A stretch of 64,000 nucleotides of DNA, taken from positions 310,001 to 374,000 of the forward strand of contig NW_014575552.1 in NCBI RefSeq assembly GCF_000708205.1, read 5' to 3'. The position numbers and the translations under genes are program-made. This document shows, piece by piece, positions 19,751 through 30,589 of this stretch. The notes under the pieces were generated by a model, which worked only from the letters and a program-made list of their open reading frames with translations, was not told the DNA's origin and ran no database searches. Position 1 is the stretch's first letter. The number at the start of each line of letters is the position of its first letter. The DNA comes from Mixia osmundae IAM 14324 (taxonomy: Eukaryota; Basidiomycota; Mixiomycetes; Mixiales; Mixiaceae).

Positions 19751-21361
19751 ATGCAAAGATGTTCCCTTTGGCCTATCAGCGCACGACAATTTCGCCCCGC
19801 GTCTCATGGTCTCAATGACGCCCCAGTCCGCTGGCAACACATCACGGCATCGCATGCCGCTGGTGACTTTCTCATCGCCAAGTCGACAGATCTCTATCCC
19901 TTTGGCCAGCCAACGTCAGACCGCGCCAAAGCAGTCCTACATGATCTCACATGGAGCCTGCGAGATAGGCCGGACGAGGCATGGGCAGTCGTCGGACCTA
20001 GTGCAAGCGCATTTGTGAATGCAACTGTCTTTGGTCAAGCTCGAGCAGATCCTCCTCGTTCGCTTGTCAGACCCTTCCTCGGCCAGAGATACAACATTGA
20101 CGATCTCACTGCCAGAGTGCACTTCAAGACCCGCTTGGAAGCACATGGCGGCGGGTCCGGCGAGTTCAGAGACTACACGTCGCGCTATTATGCTTTGCGA
20201 GAAGAGGAGACTCTGACGCTACGTGACCATCTGCTAGCTCGTGCAGATGCTAGCGTGACGTCGGACCAACTCAACCAGAGTGCAGCTCTACTCAATCTGG
20301 ACCACCTGCTCCCATTGCCTCTCGTCACGCTATCGAACGGTCAGACGAGACGCGCCCGAATTTGCCTTGGCCTGCTCAAACGGCCAAACCTGCTTTGCCT
20401 CGAGGAGCCGTTCACAGGCCTAGATGCCAGCAATCGTGCTCATCTGACGACGATGCTCCATGAGCTTCACCAAACTGGTTCGCCACGAGTCTTACTCGTC
20501 TTGCGCCAAAATGATCCTCTACCGCCCTGGATCTCCCACGTCATCGAGACTGGACCGAGCTGTGCGATCGCTTACCAAGGCCTGGCGAGCGCTTGGACTA
20601 GACAGTCAGATGGCAAACAGACAAGTGGTGCTGAAAGACCGAAGCGGGTACAGGGAGGCAAAGAGCTTGTCAAGCTCAGCAAGCTTCAAGTTAAATATGC
20701 AGATCGGCCTGTACTCACGAATATAGACTGGACCATCAGAGCAGGGGAACGATGGGCGCTCAAGGGTCCCAACGGCTCTGGAAAATCTACCGTCCTGTCT
20801 GTCATACTGGGCGACCATCCGCGATCCTATACGCAATCTGTCGAGCTTTTCGGTAAGCCGCGAGCATCTCAAGCGACCGTGCAGTTGCGAAGTCAGATGG
20901 GCACCGTCTCGCCTGAGCTCTACAATGCCTTCCCTCGCAAGCCTGCGCACAGTGGCGGTATGACTGCGAGAGAAGCGATTGCTACTGGCTTCGACGGCAT
21001 CTTTTCCTATCGTAGACGCACGCAAGATCAAGACGATGCGATTGATCGGTTGCTGACCGACTTTGATTACTCAGAGGTCATAACAGAGAACTTCCTGGCG
21101 ACTCTGTTTTCAGAGCACTCATCGGGCGCTCAGTCGCTCATCCTGCTGCTCCGTGCTCTCGTCAGTCGGGCAGCTCTGATCATACTCGATGAGCCTTTTG
21201 CGGGCATGACAGCAGACGCCATCGCAAAAGCAAGACACTACCTCGCTCATCGTCTTGATGACGACCAAGCGCTGGTCCTCATTTCGCATCATGACGAGGA
21301 GTTCCCAGACTGTATCACGAATACGCTGCATCTAGACGCAGGTATATCAAGGTTCGAATGA
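19751..21361 (+). CDS. Soluble twin-ATPase ABC protein (YDR061W/ModF-like)
   Basis: A single exon, 536 residues, with no membrane segments. Nucleotide-binding domain 1 (about 1-290) has the signature LSNGQTRRARI and Walker B LLCLEEPFTGLD, but its Walker A is degenerate (GPSASAFVNAT, no GKS/T). Domain 2 (about 305-536) has Walker A GPNGSGKST, Walker B ALIILDEPFAGMT and H-loop LISHHDE. Its signature is degenerate (SEHSSGAQSL). The layout matches fungal YDR061W-type proteins of unknown role, often predicted mitochondrial. The N-terminus is basic and may be a presequence. It is divergent from CMC4, 84 bases away. Confidence 0.85.
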   Translation: MQRCSLWPISARQFRPASHGLNDAPVRWQHITASHAAGDFLIAKSTDLYPFGQPTSDRAKAVLHDLTWSLRDRPDEAWAVVGPSASAFVNATVFGQARADPPRSLVRPFLGQRYNIDDLTARVHFKTRLEAHGGGSGEFRDYTSRYYALREEETLTLRDHLLARADASVTSDQLNQSAALLNLDHLLPLPLVTLSNGQTRRARICLGLLKRPNLLCLEEPFTGLDASNRAHLTTMLHELHQTGSPRVLLVLRQNDPLPPWISHVIETGPSCAIAYQGLASAWTRQSDGKQTSGAERPKRVQGGKELVKLSKLQVKYADRPVLTNIDWTIRAGERWALKGPNGSGKSTVLSVILGDHPRSYTQSVELFGKPRASQATVQLRSQMGTVSPELYNAFPRKPAHSGGMTAREAIATGFDGIFSYRRRTQDQDDAIDRLLTDFDYSEVITENFLATLFSEHSSGAQSLILLLRALVSRAALIILDEPFAGMTADAIAKARHYLAHRLDDDQALVLISHHDEEFPDCITNTLHLDAGISRFE

Positions 21362-21454
21362 GATTGCATCTTGCAGGCAGTTGAGTGAGGGCAGTCATTT
21401 GGGAGTGACACAAAATGAGATGTACGCCTTCATCCTTGTTACACATGTGCACAG

Positions 21455-22290
21455 CTAGGCAGCAGGTGCAGCAGGTGCAGCTTCGCTGGCAGAGGCAGCA
21501 GGAGCAGCAGTAGAGCTGGATGTAGCACTTGAGAGACCAAAAGTCGGCAGAGGAGTCAGTGGTGCCCCTTTCTTGGCTTCTGCGATTCTCTTGGCTTCCT
21601 GCTCGCGAGGACATCAGCGAGGCGTCATGCGTAGACGGCAAGCCAATTGCGGACCTCATGCACATCTGCGACCGTCTTGGCCTGCACAGTGTAGAACTCT
21701 TGGACGCGATGGCCGACGGAGGAGTTGAGAGCGGCGGTGTAGTACTTGAGACTCTGCTCGTAGGCAGTCGAGGCTTGCTTCTGTAGTTCTGGGTGACGCT
21801 CTTGGATGTCCGTGACGGAGCTCTGCACTTTGGTGGAGATGCCTCTTTGCTCGTCGATCGCCTGGGCTCGAGTCTTGAGCGAAGTGAACAAGCTAGTGAA
21901 CTTGTCTGCGATGCCGTAGGTCTTGTCGAGATCGATGGAGCGCTGGATAGCCTGATCGCCTAGAATGTAGCCGTGCGAGAGCAGCTCTGCAGCACGGGCA
22001 GCGTGCGGCTTGTCCTCCTGTGCGAGGACAGGAGCCGAGCTGATATCGTCTGAGCCGTCAGCTGCGGAGACGTTGATGCTCTGACCAGCGAGACTCGCCC
22101 CCGTGAAGGCTACGGCACCCCGGGCCGCATTCTCCTTCTGGTATGCGATCTCTGCAGTGCCGGGCGTGTGACCATTGCCTCTGCTGTATTTGATGGAATC
22201 GATGACGCCAGAGAAGGAGAAGAACTGCTTGAGAGCCTCTTCGTCTACATGCGGATGGATGTTGGTCACGTGTACCGTGCTCTTCGACAT
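21455..22290 (-). CDS. RRM protein of the Vip1 family
   Basis: Exons are 22290-21655 and 21598-21455 with a 56-base intron, giving 259 residues. One RNA-recognition motif fills residues 1-75, with VHVTNIHPHVDEEALKQFF as strand 1/helix 1 and GTAEIAYQKENAARGAV as the RNP1 region. A helical middle (TYGIADKFTSLFTSLKTRA) is followed by an Ala/Pro/Ser-rich tail ending AAPAAPAA. The layout is that of S. pombe Vip1 and related cytoplasmic RRM proteins. The start directly before KSTVHVTN agrees with the family. The RNA target is unknown. Confidence 0.88.
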
Positions 22291-22860
22291 CTTGGCTCTT
22301 CAGAAAGTGCGGAGTTGCCAGCTGGCGGTGACGCGGTGAGGCAGAGGCGCGCATGCTCTTTGCCACGACCGGCTTCACCACCGCTGGCCACCGGGCCGTG
22401 GGGAGCGCATGTCTTCCTTCTATCAGAGACGGTCAGTCGCGGACCCGTCATGCCCAGAGAAGCGCTCAAGGCTGTCAGCAGGTCGACTTACTCTGACGCC
22501 TGGCGGTCACACTACCCTCGGCTACACTCTTCGGCCTTCAGGACGGATGAGACGGTCACGAACCCGGATGAGCCGCGACCCTTGCCGCCTGCTTATAAGC
22601 AGACGACGAGGGCCAATGAGATTCCACTCGAGCATACCCGTTCCCGGGGCGAAAGGGCGCTTACTACAAGCCGGTCAACCTTGCACACCCTCGAATGGCA
22701 CTTTCATCCGGCACTGACCGGCTGGAAGCGGTCACTACACTGCATACAAGGTCGAGGAGAACAGCTAGACGATACCTTTCCACTCGCCTTCTCGTACAGA
22801 TGCCAAGGCGTGGGTCCCCTTATTGACGCGCAAGATCGGTCCATCGAGCTGTCTCAGACG
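22291..22860. other. Divergent upstream region, no gene supported
   Basis: This lies between the RRM gene start (22290) and the proposed start of the membrane protein (22861). A plus-strand frame runs in-frame through much of it, but its composition changes from protein-like (near 22550-22630) to unlikely, and a TATAAG element interrupts it at 22594. I treat it as promoter and leader; an upstream coding exon is possible. Confidence 0.45.
22594..22599 (+). promoter_or_regulatory. Possible TATA element of the membrane-protein gene
   Basis: TATAAG sits within the palindrome GCTTATAAGC, about 265 bases before the proposed ATG at 22861. It resembles the element upstream of the zinc-finger gene. 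Confidence 0.35.
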
Positions 22861-23646
22861 ATGAGCTCTCATGCCTCGTCATTCACTAGTCATGCTCTCT
22901 ACAAACAGTACCAGACCCGCTTGGCGTTCCTCAACGAGTGTATACCTGCTCATCTCGTCAAGACCCGGCTCGTCATGGTCCTGCTTGAGCTCATCAACGC
23001 ACTCTGGCTAGTCCTCCTGATCATCGCTCTCGCTGTCGACAGGGCTCAGCAAAGAGGATTCCTCACCGCCGTCGAAGTTACACTCGTTGTGATCATCATC
23101 GTCAATGCCACCGGTTTCAACTTCATCCGCATCCACAGATGGAAGCTTCAGCGGACACTCAGAACAAAGTCTCTCGATTGGTCACCCGTCCTGACGACAT
23201 CCACCGCACGCACGCTACTTGCAAACTATGAAGGCGATAGCCAGAGCCAGAGAACAGTCATTGGTCCTCAGCCTGCCTTGCGTTGGAACTTGATCGCAAA
23301 GGAGGGCAGCTTCTGGACAGCGTGGCGACCGATCTGTCGCGTAGAAGCGAGTTGCAAAACGCTCAAGTGGATCTGCGCTGACATGCAAGCAGCTCATCAT
23401 GCCCTCCGAGCCTCTGACGGTGCCTTGCGTGGAGTCCGAGGATGTGCCTGGCTATGCTGCTTTCGAACCTTCTCAGCCGACGTCAGAGTCTCTCACTCAG
23501 ACGGTCTGATTTCGACCGCCTTGTTGTTGCTCACTCATCACTGCATTGCATTCACACCCATCATTTCGATCTTCCAATACATAGCGGCATTTTGCAGCCG
23601 CCATCACGGCCATCTGGCTGACTATTTTGAAGGTGGCACCGCGTAG
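22861..23646 (+). CDS. Unrecognised membrane protein with paired hydrophobic segments
   Basis: The open frame from the ATG at 22861 gives 261 residues. After about 38 residues two adjacent hydrophobic segments appear (VMVLLELINALWLVLLIIA and FLTAVEVTLVVIIIVNATG). A basic loop follows (IHRWKLQRTLRTKS), then a soluble region and a weaker hydrophobic stretch near the C-terminus (ISTALLLLTHHCIAFTPIIS). I do not recognise the family. The last third contains GT...AG pairs that could be an intron (for example 23508 to about 23585), so the C-terminus is uncertain. The frame is also open upstream, so the start may be earlier. Confidence 0.5.
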   Translation: MSSHASSFTSHALYKQYQTRLAFLNECIPAHLVKTRLVMVLLELINALWLVLLIIALAVDRAQQRGFLTAVEVTLVVIIIVNATGFNFIRIHRWKLQRTLRTKSLDWSPVLTTSTARTLLANYEGDSQSQRTVIGPQPALRWNLIAKEGSFWTAWRPICRVEASCKTLKWICADMQAAHHALRASDGALRGVRGCAWLCCFRTFSADVRVSHSDGLISTALLLLTHHCIAFTPIISIFQYIAAFCSRHHGHLADYFEGGTA

Positions 23647-24506
23647 CCGGGCAACACTCTCTCAGCAGCTCTCGGAGTCAGACTCAGCTTCTGCGTCACA
23701 TTAGGCGATGTGGCGCGATGGAAACGTCTGGAGAGGGGAAACTTGCTGCGTTGGTGGGTGGCTGAGAGCGTGTCGTCAAGGCTGTGTATGCGTCTAGTTT
23801 GACGCTGACCAAACGACTCGCGCGATCCGCGCAGTGAAGAATGTGCGATGACGGAGCTGGCGTGCTGAAATTGGACATTTAGGGACAGACGTGTCCATGA
23901 TTCTCTCGGGTATGGCGTTGGTTGCTCGACAGGGCAGTCGATCTGGTGAGAGAGTGAGAGAGTGAGTCAAATCATTCATGAGTCGCAACGCCTGGCTTGC
24001 ATCACAGGCTTCTCTGCCTACCCGCCAACTAATCACCCGTCAACTGCTGAGCGGTGAGGCGCCCGGACAGGTAAGCCCCGGTCGATTCCCTACGGTCTCT
24101 GGAATGCTTGTCCCTAACGAGCAAGCTCGTCTCTGTCCTCACTTCCTTTGTCTGTCCAAGCAGGAGAGACGCTCCTCTGCACTGTTGCGAAAGCTGAAGC
24201 TACATTCGCTGCGGGGAGGAATGCTCGGCATGCACGGTTCTGGAGGTCAAGTTTGATCGTTCAGAGGCATCAGCCCAGGCATTGGCTATCGCCTATAGCT
24301 ACACGTGTACGTCCATGTGATCAAGATCAATTATTCCAATCGATCTCGGATCTATTTTTGTCTGGGGCAATTGCACGGGGCGGGCGCCGGCGGGCGACTG
24401 CGCCTTCTAAATTGGCGAGTCGAGCTTCTACATAGCATATCGCCATTGAGCAGCCTGCGACAGAGTCTGCTTGTGCGCGGTCGGACGGACGACGCAAGCG
24501 GCTGCC
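23647..24506. other. Longest intergenic gap, no gene seen
   Basis: About 860 bases follow the membrane-protein gene and lead into the phospholipase D gene. Short frames here lack motifs or plausible splice joins. A short GAGAGTGA-type run lies near 23950, and a G-rich block (GGGGCGGGCGCC, near 24376) sits 130 bases before the next start. No tRNA-like fold was recognised. Confidence 0.55.
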
Positions 24507-27071
24507 ATGACGGACCAGCACGATCACAGAGGTCTTGGGGACGTCGGCCCATCTGACAAGACGTTGGAGCTGTGCAGCAACGGTCCAGTCTTGTCAGACT
24601 ATCTGCGCAAGCATCCCAAGAGCTCTCCTGGCAAAGCTGCCCGACGGTTGTACAAGCGACCTTTCGTCGCCAAGCGTATGGTCTCGCGCTTCGTCATCAA
24701 GCACGACCTGTACAAAGGCAGAGGCGAGCCATCTAAGGCCCACCTCGACAAGCTTGCTTCAGCTGGTCACTGGTCAACACGCCCCAGCGACCTGTTCTTG
24801 AAGATCTGGGGCGATGTCCTCTTGTGCCTCGACAGAGATCCTCTCGCGGGAGTGACCTCGCCTAAATTGATGGGCCTCGACGGCGTGCTTCCCTTGACTA
24901 TCCTGAGCGTGATACCTGACATCATGCGACACTATGCCAACTGCATCCTGATGGCCGAAGAAGAAGTGCTCGTTGCCACCAATTTCTTGCAGCCTTCCAA
25001 CAGCACGACACTAGTCGCTGACGCCCTACGCGAGCTGTCCAAACGGGTCGGAGAGCGCAAAGGCAAAAAGGTCGCTTTCAAGATGATATACGACAGAGGC
25101 ACGTACAAGCAGGCATGGGAAAATCACTCGCCTGCCACACCGCAGGACTGGATGGCCTTGACGCTGCCGGACCCCAAGGAGGTCCCGAACGTGTCAATGC
25201 AGATCGTCAACTTTCATCGACCGTTTGTAGGCACTTTTCATGCCAAGTTTGCCATTATCGATCGCAAAGTCGCCCTCATCTCGTCCAACAATATTCAAGA
25301 CCGACCCAACCTCGAGCTCATGCACCATCTCGAAGGCCCGATCGTGCAAGCATTCTATGACACCTTCTTGATAAGCTTTAACAACCAGCTCCAACCCGCC
25401 CTCCCGATGATTGCCAAAGGGCCCCCACCGCCGGTGGACCATTACAAATTCAGAGATGAGAATCCCTATCTGTCATCTATTGATCTTGCCAAAGCATCCA
25501 AAGCTGCACGCGCCATGCTGCGCAAGGAAGCAGATCAGGAGCGCTCGCGAGCCCCAAAACAGTCCCCAAATGGCTTCGCAGACGTCGTCATGCGTGCTCT
25601 GCAGAACAAGGACGGGGGTACGCCTGGCTCTAAAGCGAGCAGCCCGACAAAAGCTTCGCCTGCAGACGTGCAGCAGATGTTCGGGGGAACCAACAAGACG
25701 AAATCTCCGTCGGATGCCAATGGCGGCAATCCAGGTCTGTGCGTTTCTGAGTGATTGCGATGGGAGCTGAACGCGCTCAATAGCTCTACGGCGCGCAATG
25801 GATAAAATCAAGAATGACAGCCAAGCAGGCGCCATACCAGAGGATGAGCAGACACCAAGCCAAAGCAACGCTGGTGCCGCGCTCGATCGGCCGAACACCT
25901 CTGCGGCCCACCCGGACGCTACCCCGCAAGCTGACAGGACTACAGAGCCTGCGTCGGAAGACAATGCTAAGGATACCACTGGATCTACCCCTATTCACCG
26001 CGCCAAGACGCCAGCAGGACCTATGCCAGGAGTCGCGATGGGAGATCTACCCAACGCTCACGATCCTGTGCACGGTATCAATGGGAGCGCTTCTCCAGGA
26101 GGCAAATCGGCAGCAGCGGCTACAGCTGCCAGCACACGCTTACGATCCTTGTCACATACACTCAACGCCGGCGCGCAATCAGAAGCGCACGCAACGATTG
26201 CAGACGCTGCTATCGAGAGCGAGTTCAATCCGCACTATTTGCACCATCCTCACGCGCCCGTGCCGATGGCAATGTGCTCCCGCAAGCCCCATGGCGCACC
26301 GGGGCATCAAGACATTCGCGTTCCTCAATGCGCTGCATGGCTAGCAGCGTGTCGGTACGCAAAAGAGAACATCTTCATCCAGACACCGACATTCAATGCT
26401 CGGCCGATCGTGAATGCCTGCGTCGAAGCTGCCGTGCGAGGTGTGACGGTAACCCTTTTCATCTCTATCGGCTTCAACGACAAGTCAGAATGTGCGCATC
26501 TCGTCCTCGAGCAGTCCTGATCCCTGTGGCTGACTTCGGTTCAGCGCTGCCATTTCAGGGGGGCACGAACGAAGAGGTAGTCTTCAAGATGTACGATCGC
26601 CTACGGAAAGTGAAGAAGCAACAGTTCCTCAAGGTCTACTGGTACATCGGTAAGGATCAGACAGAGCCGCTGCCGTTTGTCATCAAGCAACGCAACTGTC
26701 ACGTCAAGTTCATGTCTGTCGACTCGCGCGTGATCATCACCGGGTCGGGTAACATGGACTCGCAAAGCTGGTTCCACAGCCAGGAGATCAATGTCCTCAT
26801 CGATTCGCGAGAACTGTGCGCGGATATGGCGAGAGCGTTCATGACGCAACAGAACACTCATCTCATGGGTCTCTGTGACGACACCGGTACCTGGCGAAGA
26901 GCAGACGGTAAGACCATCCGGCAGATCCACGACGAAGATGCTGCCGAAAGGAAACGAGCAGCCAAGGCTGCGCCGAAGAAGAATGACAGCGCCAATGGCA
27001 AGGCGAATGGTCAAGCGGATGGGCAGGCAGACGGTAAGGCCGAGCCGAACGGGACAGCGCCAGGCAAGTGA
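24507..27071 (+). CDS. Phospholipase D-superfamily protein
   Basis: Exons are 24507-25734, 25784-26491 and 26545-27071, giving 820 residues. Two HKD sites are seen: HAKFAIIDRKVALISSNN in the first half and HVKFMSVDSRVIITGSGNMD in the second. The segment before the second site reads SESLPFQGGTNEEVV across the splice and VYWYIGKDQTEPLPF after it, as in fungal PLD-like proteins. Enzymes of this fold hydrolyse or transfer phosphodiester head groups. A disordered insert (about 350-480) separates the halves and the C-terminus is Lys/Ala/Gly-rich. The second intron (26492-26544) was placed by homology, because an alternative acceptor 14 bases later breaks the frame. Confidence 0.88.
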
Positions 27072-27154
27072 ACAGTGATCAGCTTGTTTCTTCGTACCAC
27101 ACACACGCTTGTAAAGTCTTCTATGCATTGCTTATTGTCAAACGCGCAGCAGCC

Positions 27155-28018
27155 TCATTCGAGGATCTTCTTCTCGAGAACCTTGCCAGTCTTGTCGAGC
27201 TTGTAGACGATAGGCACGCCAGTCGCGAGCTCCATCTTGACGACTTCTTCGCCTGTCAGTCCTTCGAGCTCCATTGCAAGAGATCTGCGCAGCAACCAGT
27301 CAAAGTCAGCTTGAAGGTTGCAGAGGCTCGTACCTGAGTGAATTGCCGTGAGCAGCGATGAGGACACGTTCTCCTTTGAGGACGCGAGGCTTGATCTCCT
27401 TCTCCCAATAGGGCAGGACGCGCTTGGCGGTCAATTCGAGCGATTCGCCGTTGGGTGGAGGGACGTCGAAGGATCTCCGCCAGACGTGGACCTGCTCCTC
27501 GCCCCACTTCTTGCGAGCATCGTCCTTGTTGAGCTGCGGTATGGCTTATCAGCTCTGCTCGGCTTGCGCGCGATAGGGGAAAGGACGAACGCCTGTGAGG
27601 TCGCCATAATCCCGCTCGTTGAGCGCCTGGTCCTTGATGGTCTCGAGGGACTCTGCATCGATCTCCTTGAGGATGATCTTGAGGGTAGTCTGTGCTCGTT
27701 GTAGGGCAGACGTAAAGGCGATGTCGTAGTGGTCATAGCCATACTTCTTGAGCTCCTTTGCGCCCTTGAGCGCTTCCTCCTTGCCCTTGTCCGTCAGTGC
27801 AGGATCCTTCCAGCCCGTGAACAGGTTGAGCTTGTTCCATCTGACGGCAGCACAGGATGGCCGTGGTCAGGAATGACGTTGGGCCCCCAAGAAAGTGCCA
27901 CTCACTCTGACTCGCCATGACGGACGACGACAAGCTGTGGCGCCGAGCAGTCAGTCAGATCTGCGTCCAGCGCTCTGTGTGAGGCTCTCATGCCCACCAG
28001 ATTGCTCTCTGTGGCCAT
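27155..28018 (-). CDS. GPM1: Phosphoglycerate mutase (2,3-bisphosphoglycerate-dependent type)
   Basis: Five exons: 28018-27998, 27934-27906, 27840-27591, 27533-27334 and 27284-27155, giving 209 residues. The chain starts [19 protein letters not shown] with the catalytic RHG. It continues [14 protein letters not shown], the [19 protein letters not shown] glutamate region, [10 protein letters not shown], and the second catalytic His in [14 protein letters not shown]. The enzyme interconverts 3- and 2-phosphoglycerate in cytosolic glycolysis. At 209 residues it is shorter than the 240-250 typical of the family. The first intron (63 bases) is stopless and a multiple of three. It was placed because retention would put 21 unrelated residues before the RHG strand. 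Confidence 0.93.
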
Positions 28019-28146
28019 TGTATAGCTGTTGGGTCGAGTCAGGTCGAGCACTGCAAGTCCAGCAGAGCGCGCGCCTCGAAGCTCGAAGCTCGACGCTTGA
28101 CGCTCGCCGGTCTCCAGCAAGGCACAGTCGCATCAGGCCGGACAGC

Positions 28147-29293
28147 ATGCGGACCAGCTTTCCCGGGCCATCACAGGCACCAGCGCAGGCCGAATCGCCC
28201 AAAACTCGACTGGGCTTTGCAGTCAGCCGCTCCAACTCGCTGCAGACCGTACCTGCGCCTGTCGCCTCGACATCTGAACCTCGAGCGACAACACGATGGC
28301 AGCCTCACCTCGTATCAGCACTCGCGCACCATACGCCGGTCAAGAAGGACGTGGCTCCGTCTGCGCAACCTTCAGGATCGCAGATGGGCACGCTACCCAA
28401 CTATAGCGCAGTCTCTCACTGGCCGAGTCGACCTGTCCAGACCCCTTCGCGGGCAGCCATGAGCGGTACGTCTGCACCAGCCGCCACACAAGGCCAGGGC
28501 ACACGGGCCAAAGTCCAAGTCGCCCACAGTGTCCTGCTGTCGGCTCAGAGGACGCGCATGGCACAGAGATGTCGCGTCAACGTCATGATCGCCATTGGCC
28601 TGTACTGGCTTACTTCCACCATCTTCTACGAATCTGTGCGAGCCGATGTGATCTCACTGCTGCCTTCTGCCAAGCCCATCATCAATGCCACCAGCTGGCT
28701 TGTCACCCTGTTGCTGACTTGGAACATCCTCGAGGCAACCTGGCTCCTCGCCAGAGCCTCGCCCGGCTTCCTGCTAGCTGCGCCCCGAACTGGCTATGCG
28801 CTTATTGACGTTCCTCTGGCTCCGCAGCAGCGTGCCGTGCCTGGCAGTGCTGCACCGCGGCTCGAACGAGGCTCCATCGGCTTTCCGGTCGCCCGATCTT
28901 CGCCCCAGGTGCGTGCCAGGAACCGAGAGAAAATGTGAGACCATGCTGATGCGGCAGTGACAGACTCGGCCTTCTGCCCCTGAACCAGACTTCACCTGCT
29001 TCAAAAGGTTTCCCTCGAACAACTCGACGCCTAACCGTAACGGCGCGTCCGTGCAAACGCCCACCTCGGGCCGACCTTCGTCCGGTTCGCCAATGAGCGA
29101 ATTCCGCCAAGTCCTTGCGACCGCCTCCTCGCCCGCCAGCAGGTCTGGCACGCCAAACTCGCTATCGAGATCAACCAGCACGAATGTCAACCCCAATGAT
29201 CCGAGCGGGCGGATCAGCGCTTTCCTTAGCCGACATCCATCACCTCAGCAGTCACCGTACCGCGAGCCGAGACGGGCCGAGCCTGCGCTATGA
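28147..29293 (+). CDS. Pom34-like pore-membrane nucleoporin (tentative)
   Basis: Exons are 28147-28908 and 28964-29293, giving 363 residues. A disordered, Ser/Pro/Gln-rich N-terminal half is followed by two transmembrane segments (VMIAIGLYWLTSTIFYESV and the hydrophobic run around WLVTLLLTWNILEATWLL, near 145-205). A Ser/Pro/Arg-rich C-terminus carries SPQQSPYREP. The two-span layout with disordered tails resembles fungal Pom34, which anchors the nuclear pore ring. Sequence identity to the family is weak by eye, so the name is a guess at the fold level. Divergent from phosphoglycerate mutase with 128 bases between starts. Confidence 0.65.
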
Positions 29294-29366
29294 TTGCATG
29301 CATTGACGTGCTTTCATAGGAACCCGAATCCGTTCTCAACCTTGACCTGGTCTGACAGATCGGGTA

Positions 29367-30443
29367 CTAAGCAGAAGACGTCGGCGCTGCAAATGGACAG
29401 GGCTCTGCTCTGTATCGTGTTTGCAGGGCGACCGGAAGGCCTGATACGACCGTAGATGAGAACGTCGCCCAGTGGCTGGCAGTGCGGGCTCTTGCCGACG
29501 CCATGCGTTTGCTGCTAGCACGTTCAGCAAAGGAGCCACAAGCTATCCCATGCTGCGGGCTTACGATGACAGACCGAGACTGCGATAGTAGCGACCCAGC
29601 GTGTGGATTGAACATGAACGAGTCCCGTGAGCCGTATGTGAAATGGGCCTCGATAGTAAAGTCTGGCCTAGTATCATCGAGCGTCTGCATGCGCGTTCAG
29701 CAGCGTTCAGAGACAGCTTTCATGTGGTCGCGCACGATGACGACCGTCTGCCTAGCGGCAAGATTTGTCTGGCGTCTCATAGCTTCGAAGATGTCTGCCG
29801 GATGAAATTGTCGGGAGGCAATACGATTGAGCGTGAGGCGATCCTTGCGATGCAAGATCATAAAGTGAACCATCGGCCCATCCACTGCGCCATCCTGCAT
29901 AGACCGCAGCTGGCGCGCAAAGAAGGCGCGAGCAGGATCTCGTGGCGTTGCCAGGGCGAGATACTGTCGATACTGATGGCGGGTGAAGCGCCGTCGGACG
30001 ATTTCGAGCCACTCACGCTCGCGCAATGGTGGCCAAGTGAACTGATCCAATAGAAAACATCTTGCTGCCTCACTGATGATGTCGATGAACACTTTGCGGG
30101 GGATGATGGCTGCCCACACAAAGAGACACGCCAGTCGTGCTTCATCTGATTTGTCCGCAAGAACTGTTTTGTTGGTCTCTAAAGACTCCTCGGGTTGGCT
30201 GTCTCCTTCGTGTTGACATAGCAAGGTACGATAGACTGGCCCTACCCAGGGTATGAGAGTATCGGAAGCGCACTATGACGAGTCAAAGGAGCTGTCACAA
30301 AGTGGGGAGATGCTCACGATTGACCGAAGCGCCGCGCAAGTTTGTGAGCATCTGACGAGACTGGAGAGGGTTGTACAGGACAGGATCTGGGCAAGAAGTT
30401 CATTGGGCAAATCTAGTAGTCGGCATACGCTGCCATATTGCAT
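29367..30443 (-). CDS. F-box protein
   Basis: Exons are 30443-30318, 30272-29736 and 29684-29367, giving 326 residues. The F-box is at residues 8-45: LLDLPNELLAQILSCTTL then LVRCSQTCAALRSI, cut by a 45-base intron with branch TTTGACT. The next exon reads IPWVGPVYRTLLCQHE and is helical with many Trp/Arg residues. A 51-base intron (29685-29735) removes an in-frame TGA that would otherwise stop the chain. F-box proteins link substrates to SCF ubiquitin ligases through Skp1. I recognise no substrate-binding repeats in the C-terminal part. It is divergent from the Cdc20/Cdh1 gene across 146 bases. Confidence 0.8.
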
Positions 30444-30478
30444 CTCTTGCCGACTGAGCGCTGGTCATCAGTCGCCCT

Positions 30479-30508
30479 GTCACGGTCACGACCGGTCACG
30501 CGGTCACG
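30479..30508. promoter_or_regulatory. Cluster of four GTCACG motifs
   Basis: Four GTCACG hexamers occur in 30 bases, at 30479, 30485, 30495 and 30503. They lie between the divergent F-box (30443) and Cdc20/Cdh1 (30590) starts. A second direct repeat, GTCAGGCC-like, overlaps the Cdc20/Cdh1 start region (30570-30598). Regulatory function is inferred from copy number and place. Confidence 0.45.
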
Positions 30509-30589
30509 AGCGCTTCAACGCGCACGCGTGTTGTCTCGAAAAGACGAAGGGCCGGTGGGCTCGAGGACCTTGACAGGCCGTGTCAGGCC

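Noticed and set aside
21350-21361. GGTTCGAAT, resembling a tRNA T-loop
   Set aside because: It is the end of the ABC protein coding sequence, and no acceptor or anticodon arms could be built around it.
22168-22860. The membrane-protein frame extended upstream by 230 codons
   Set aside because: It runs antisense into the RRM gene, crosses a TATA element and has poor composition near 22640-22850. Part of it could still be exon.
29697-29699. In-frame TGA in the F-box gene as readthrough, selenocysteine or a pseudogene mark
   Set aside because: It lies inside a 51-base GTGCGC...GCATGCAG intron whose removal keeps the frame.
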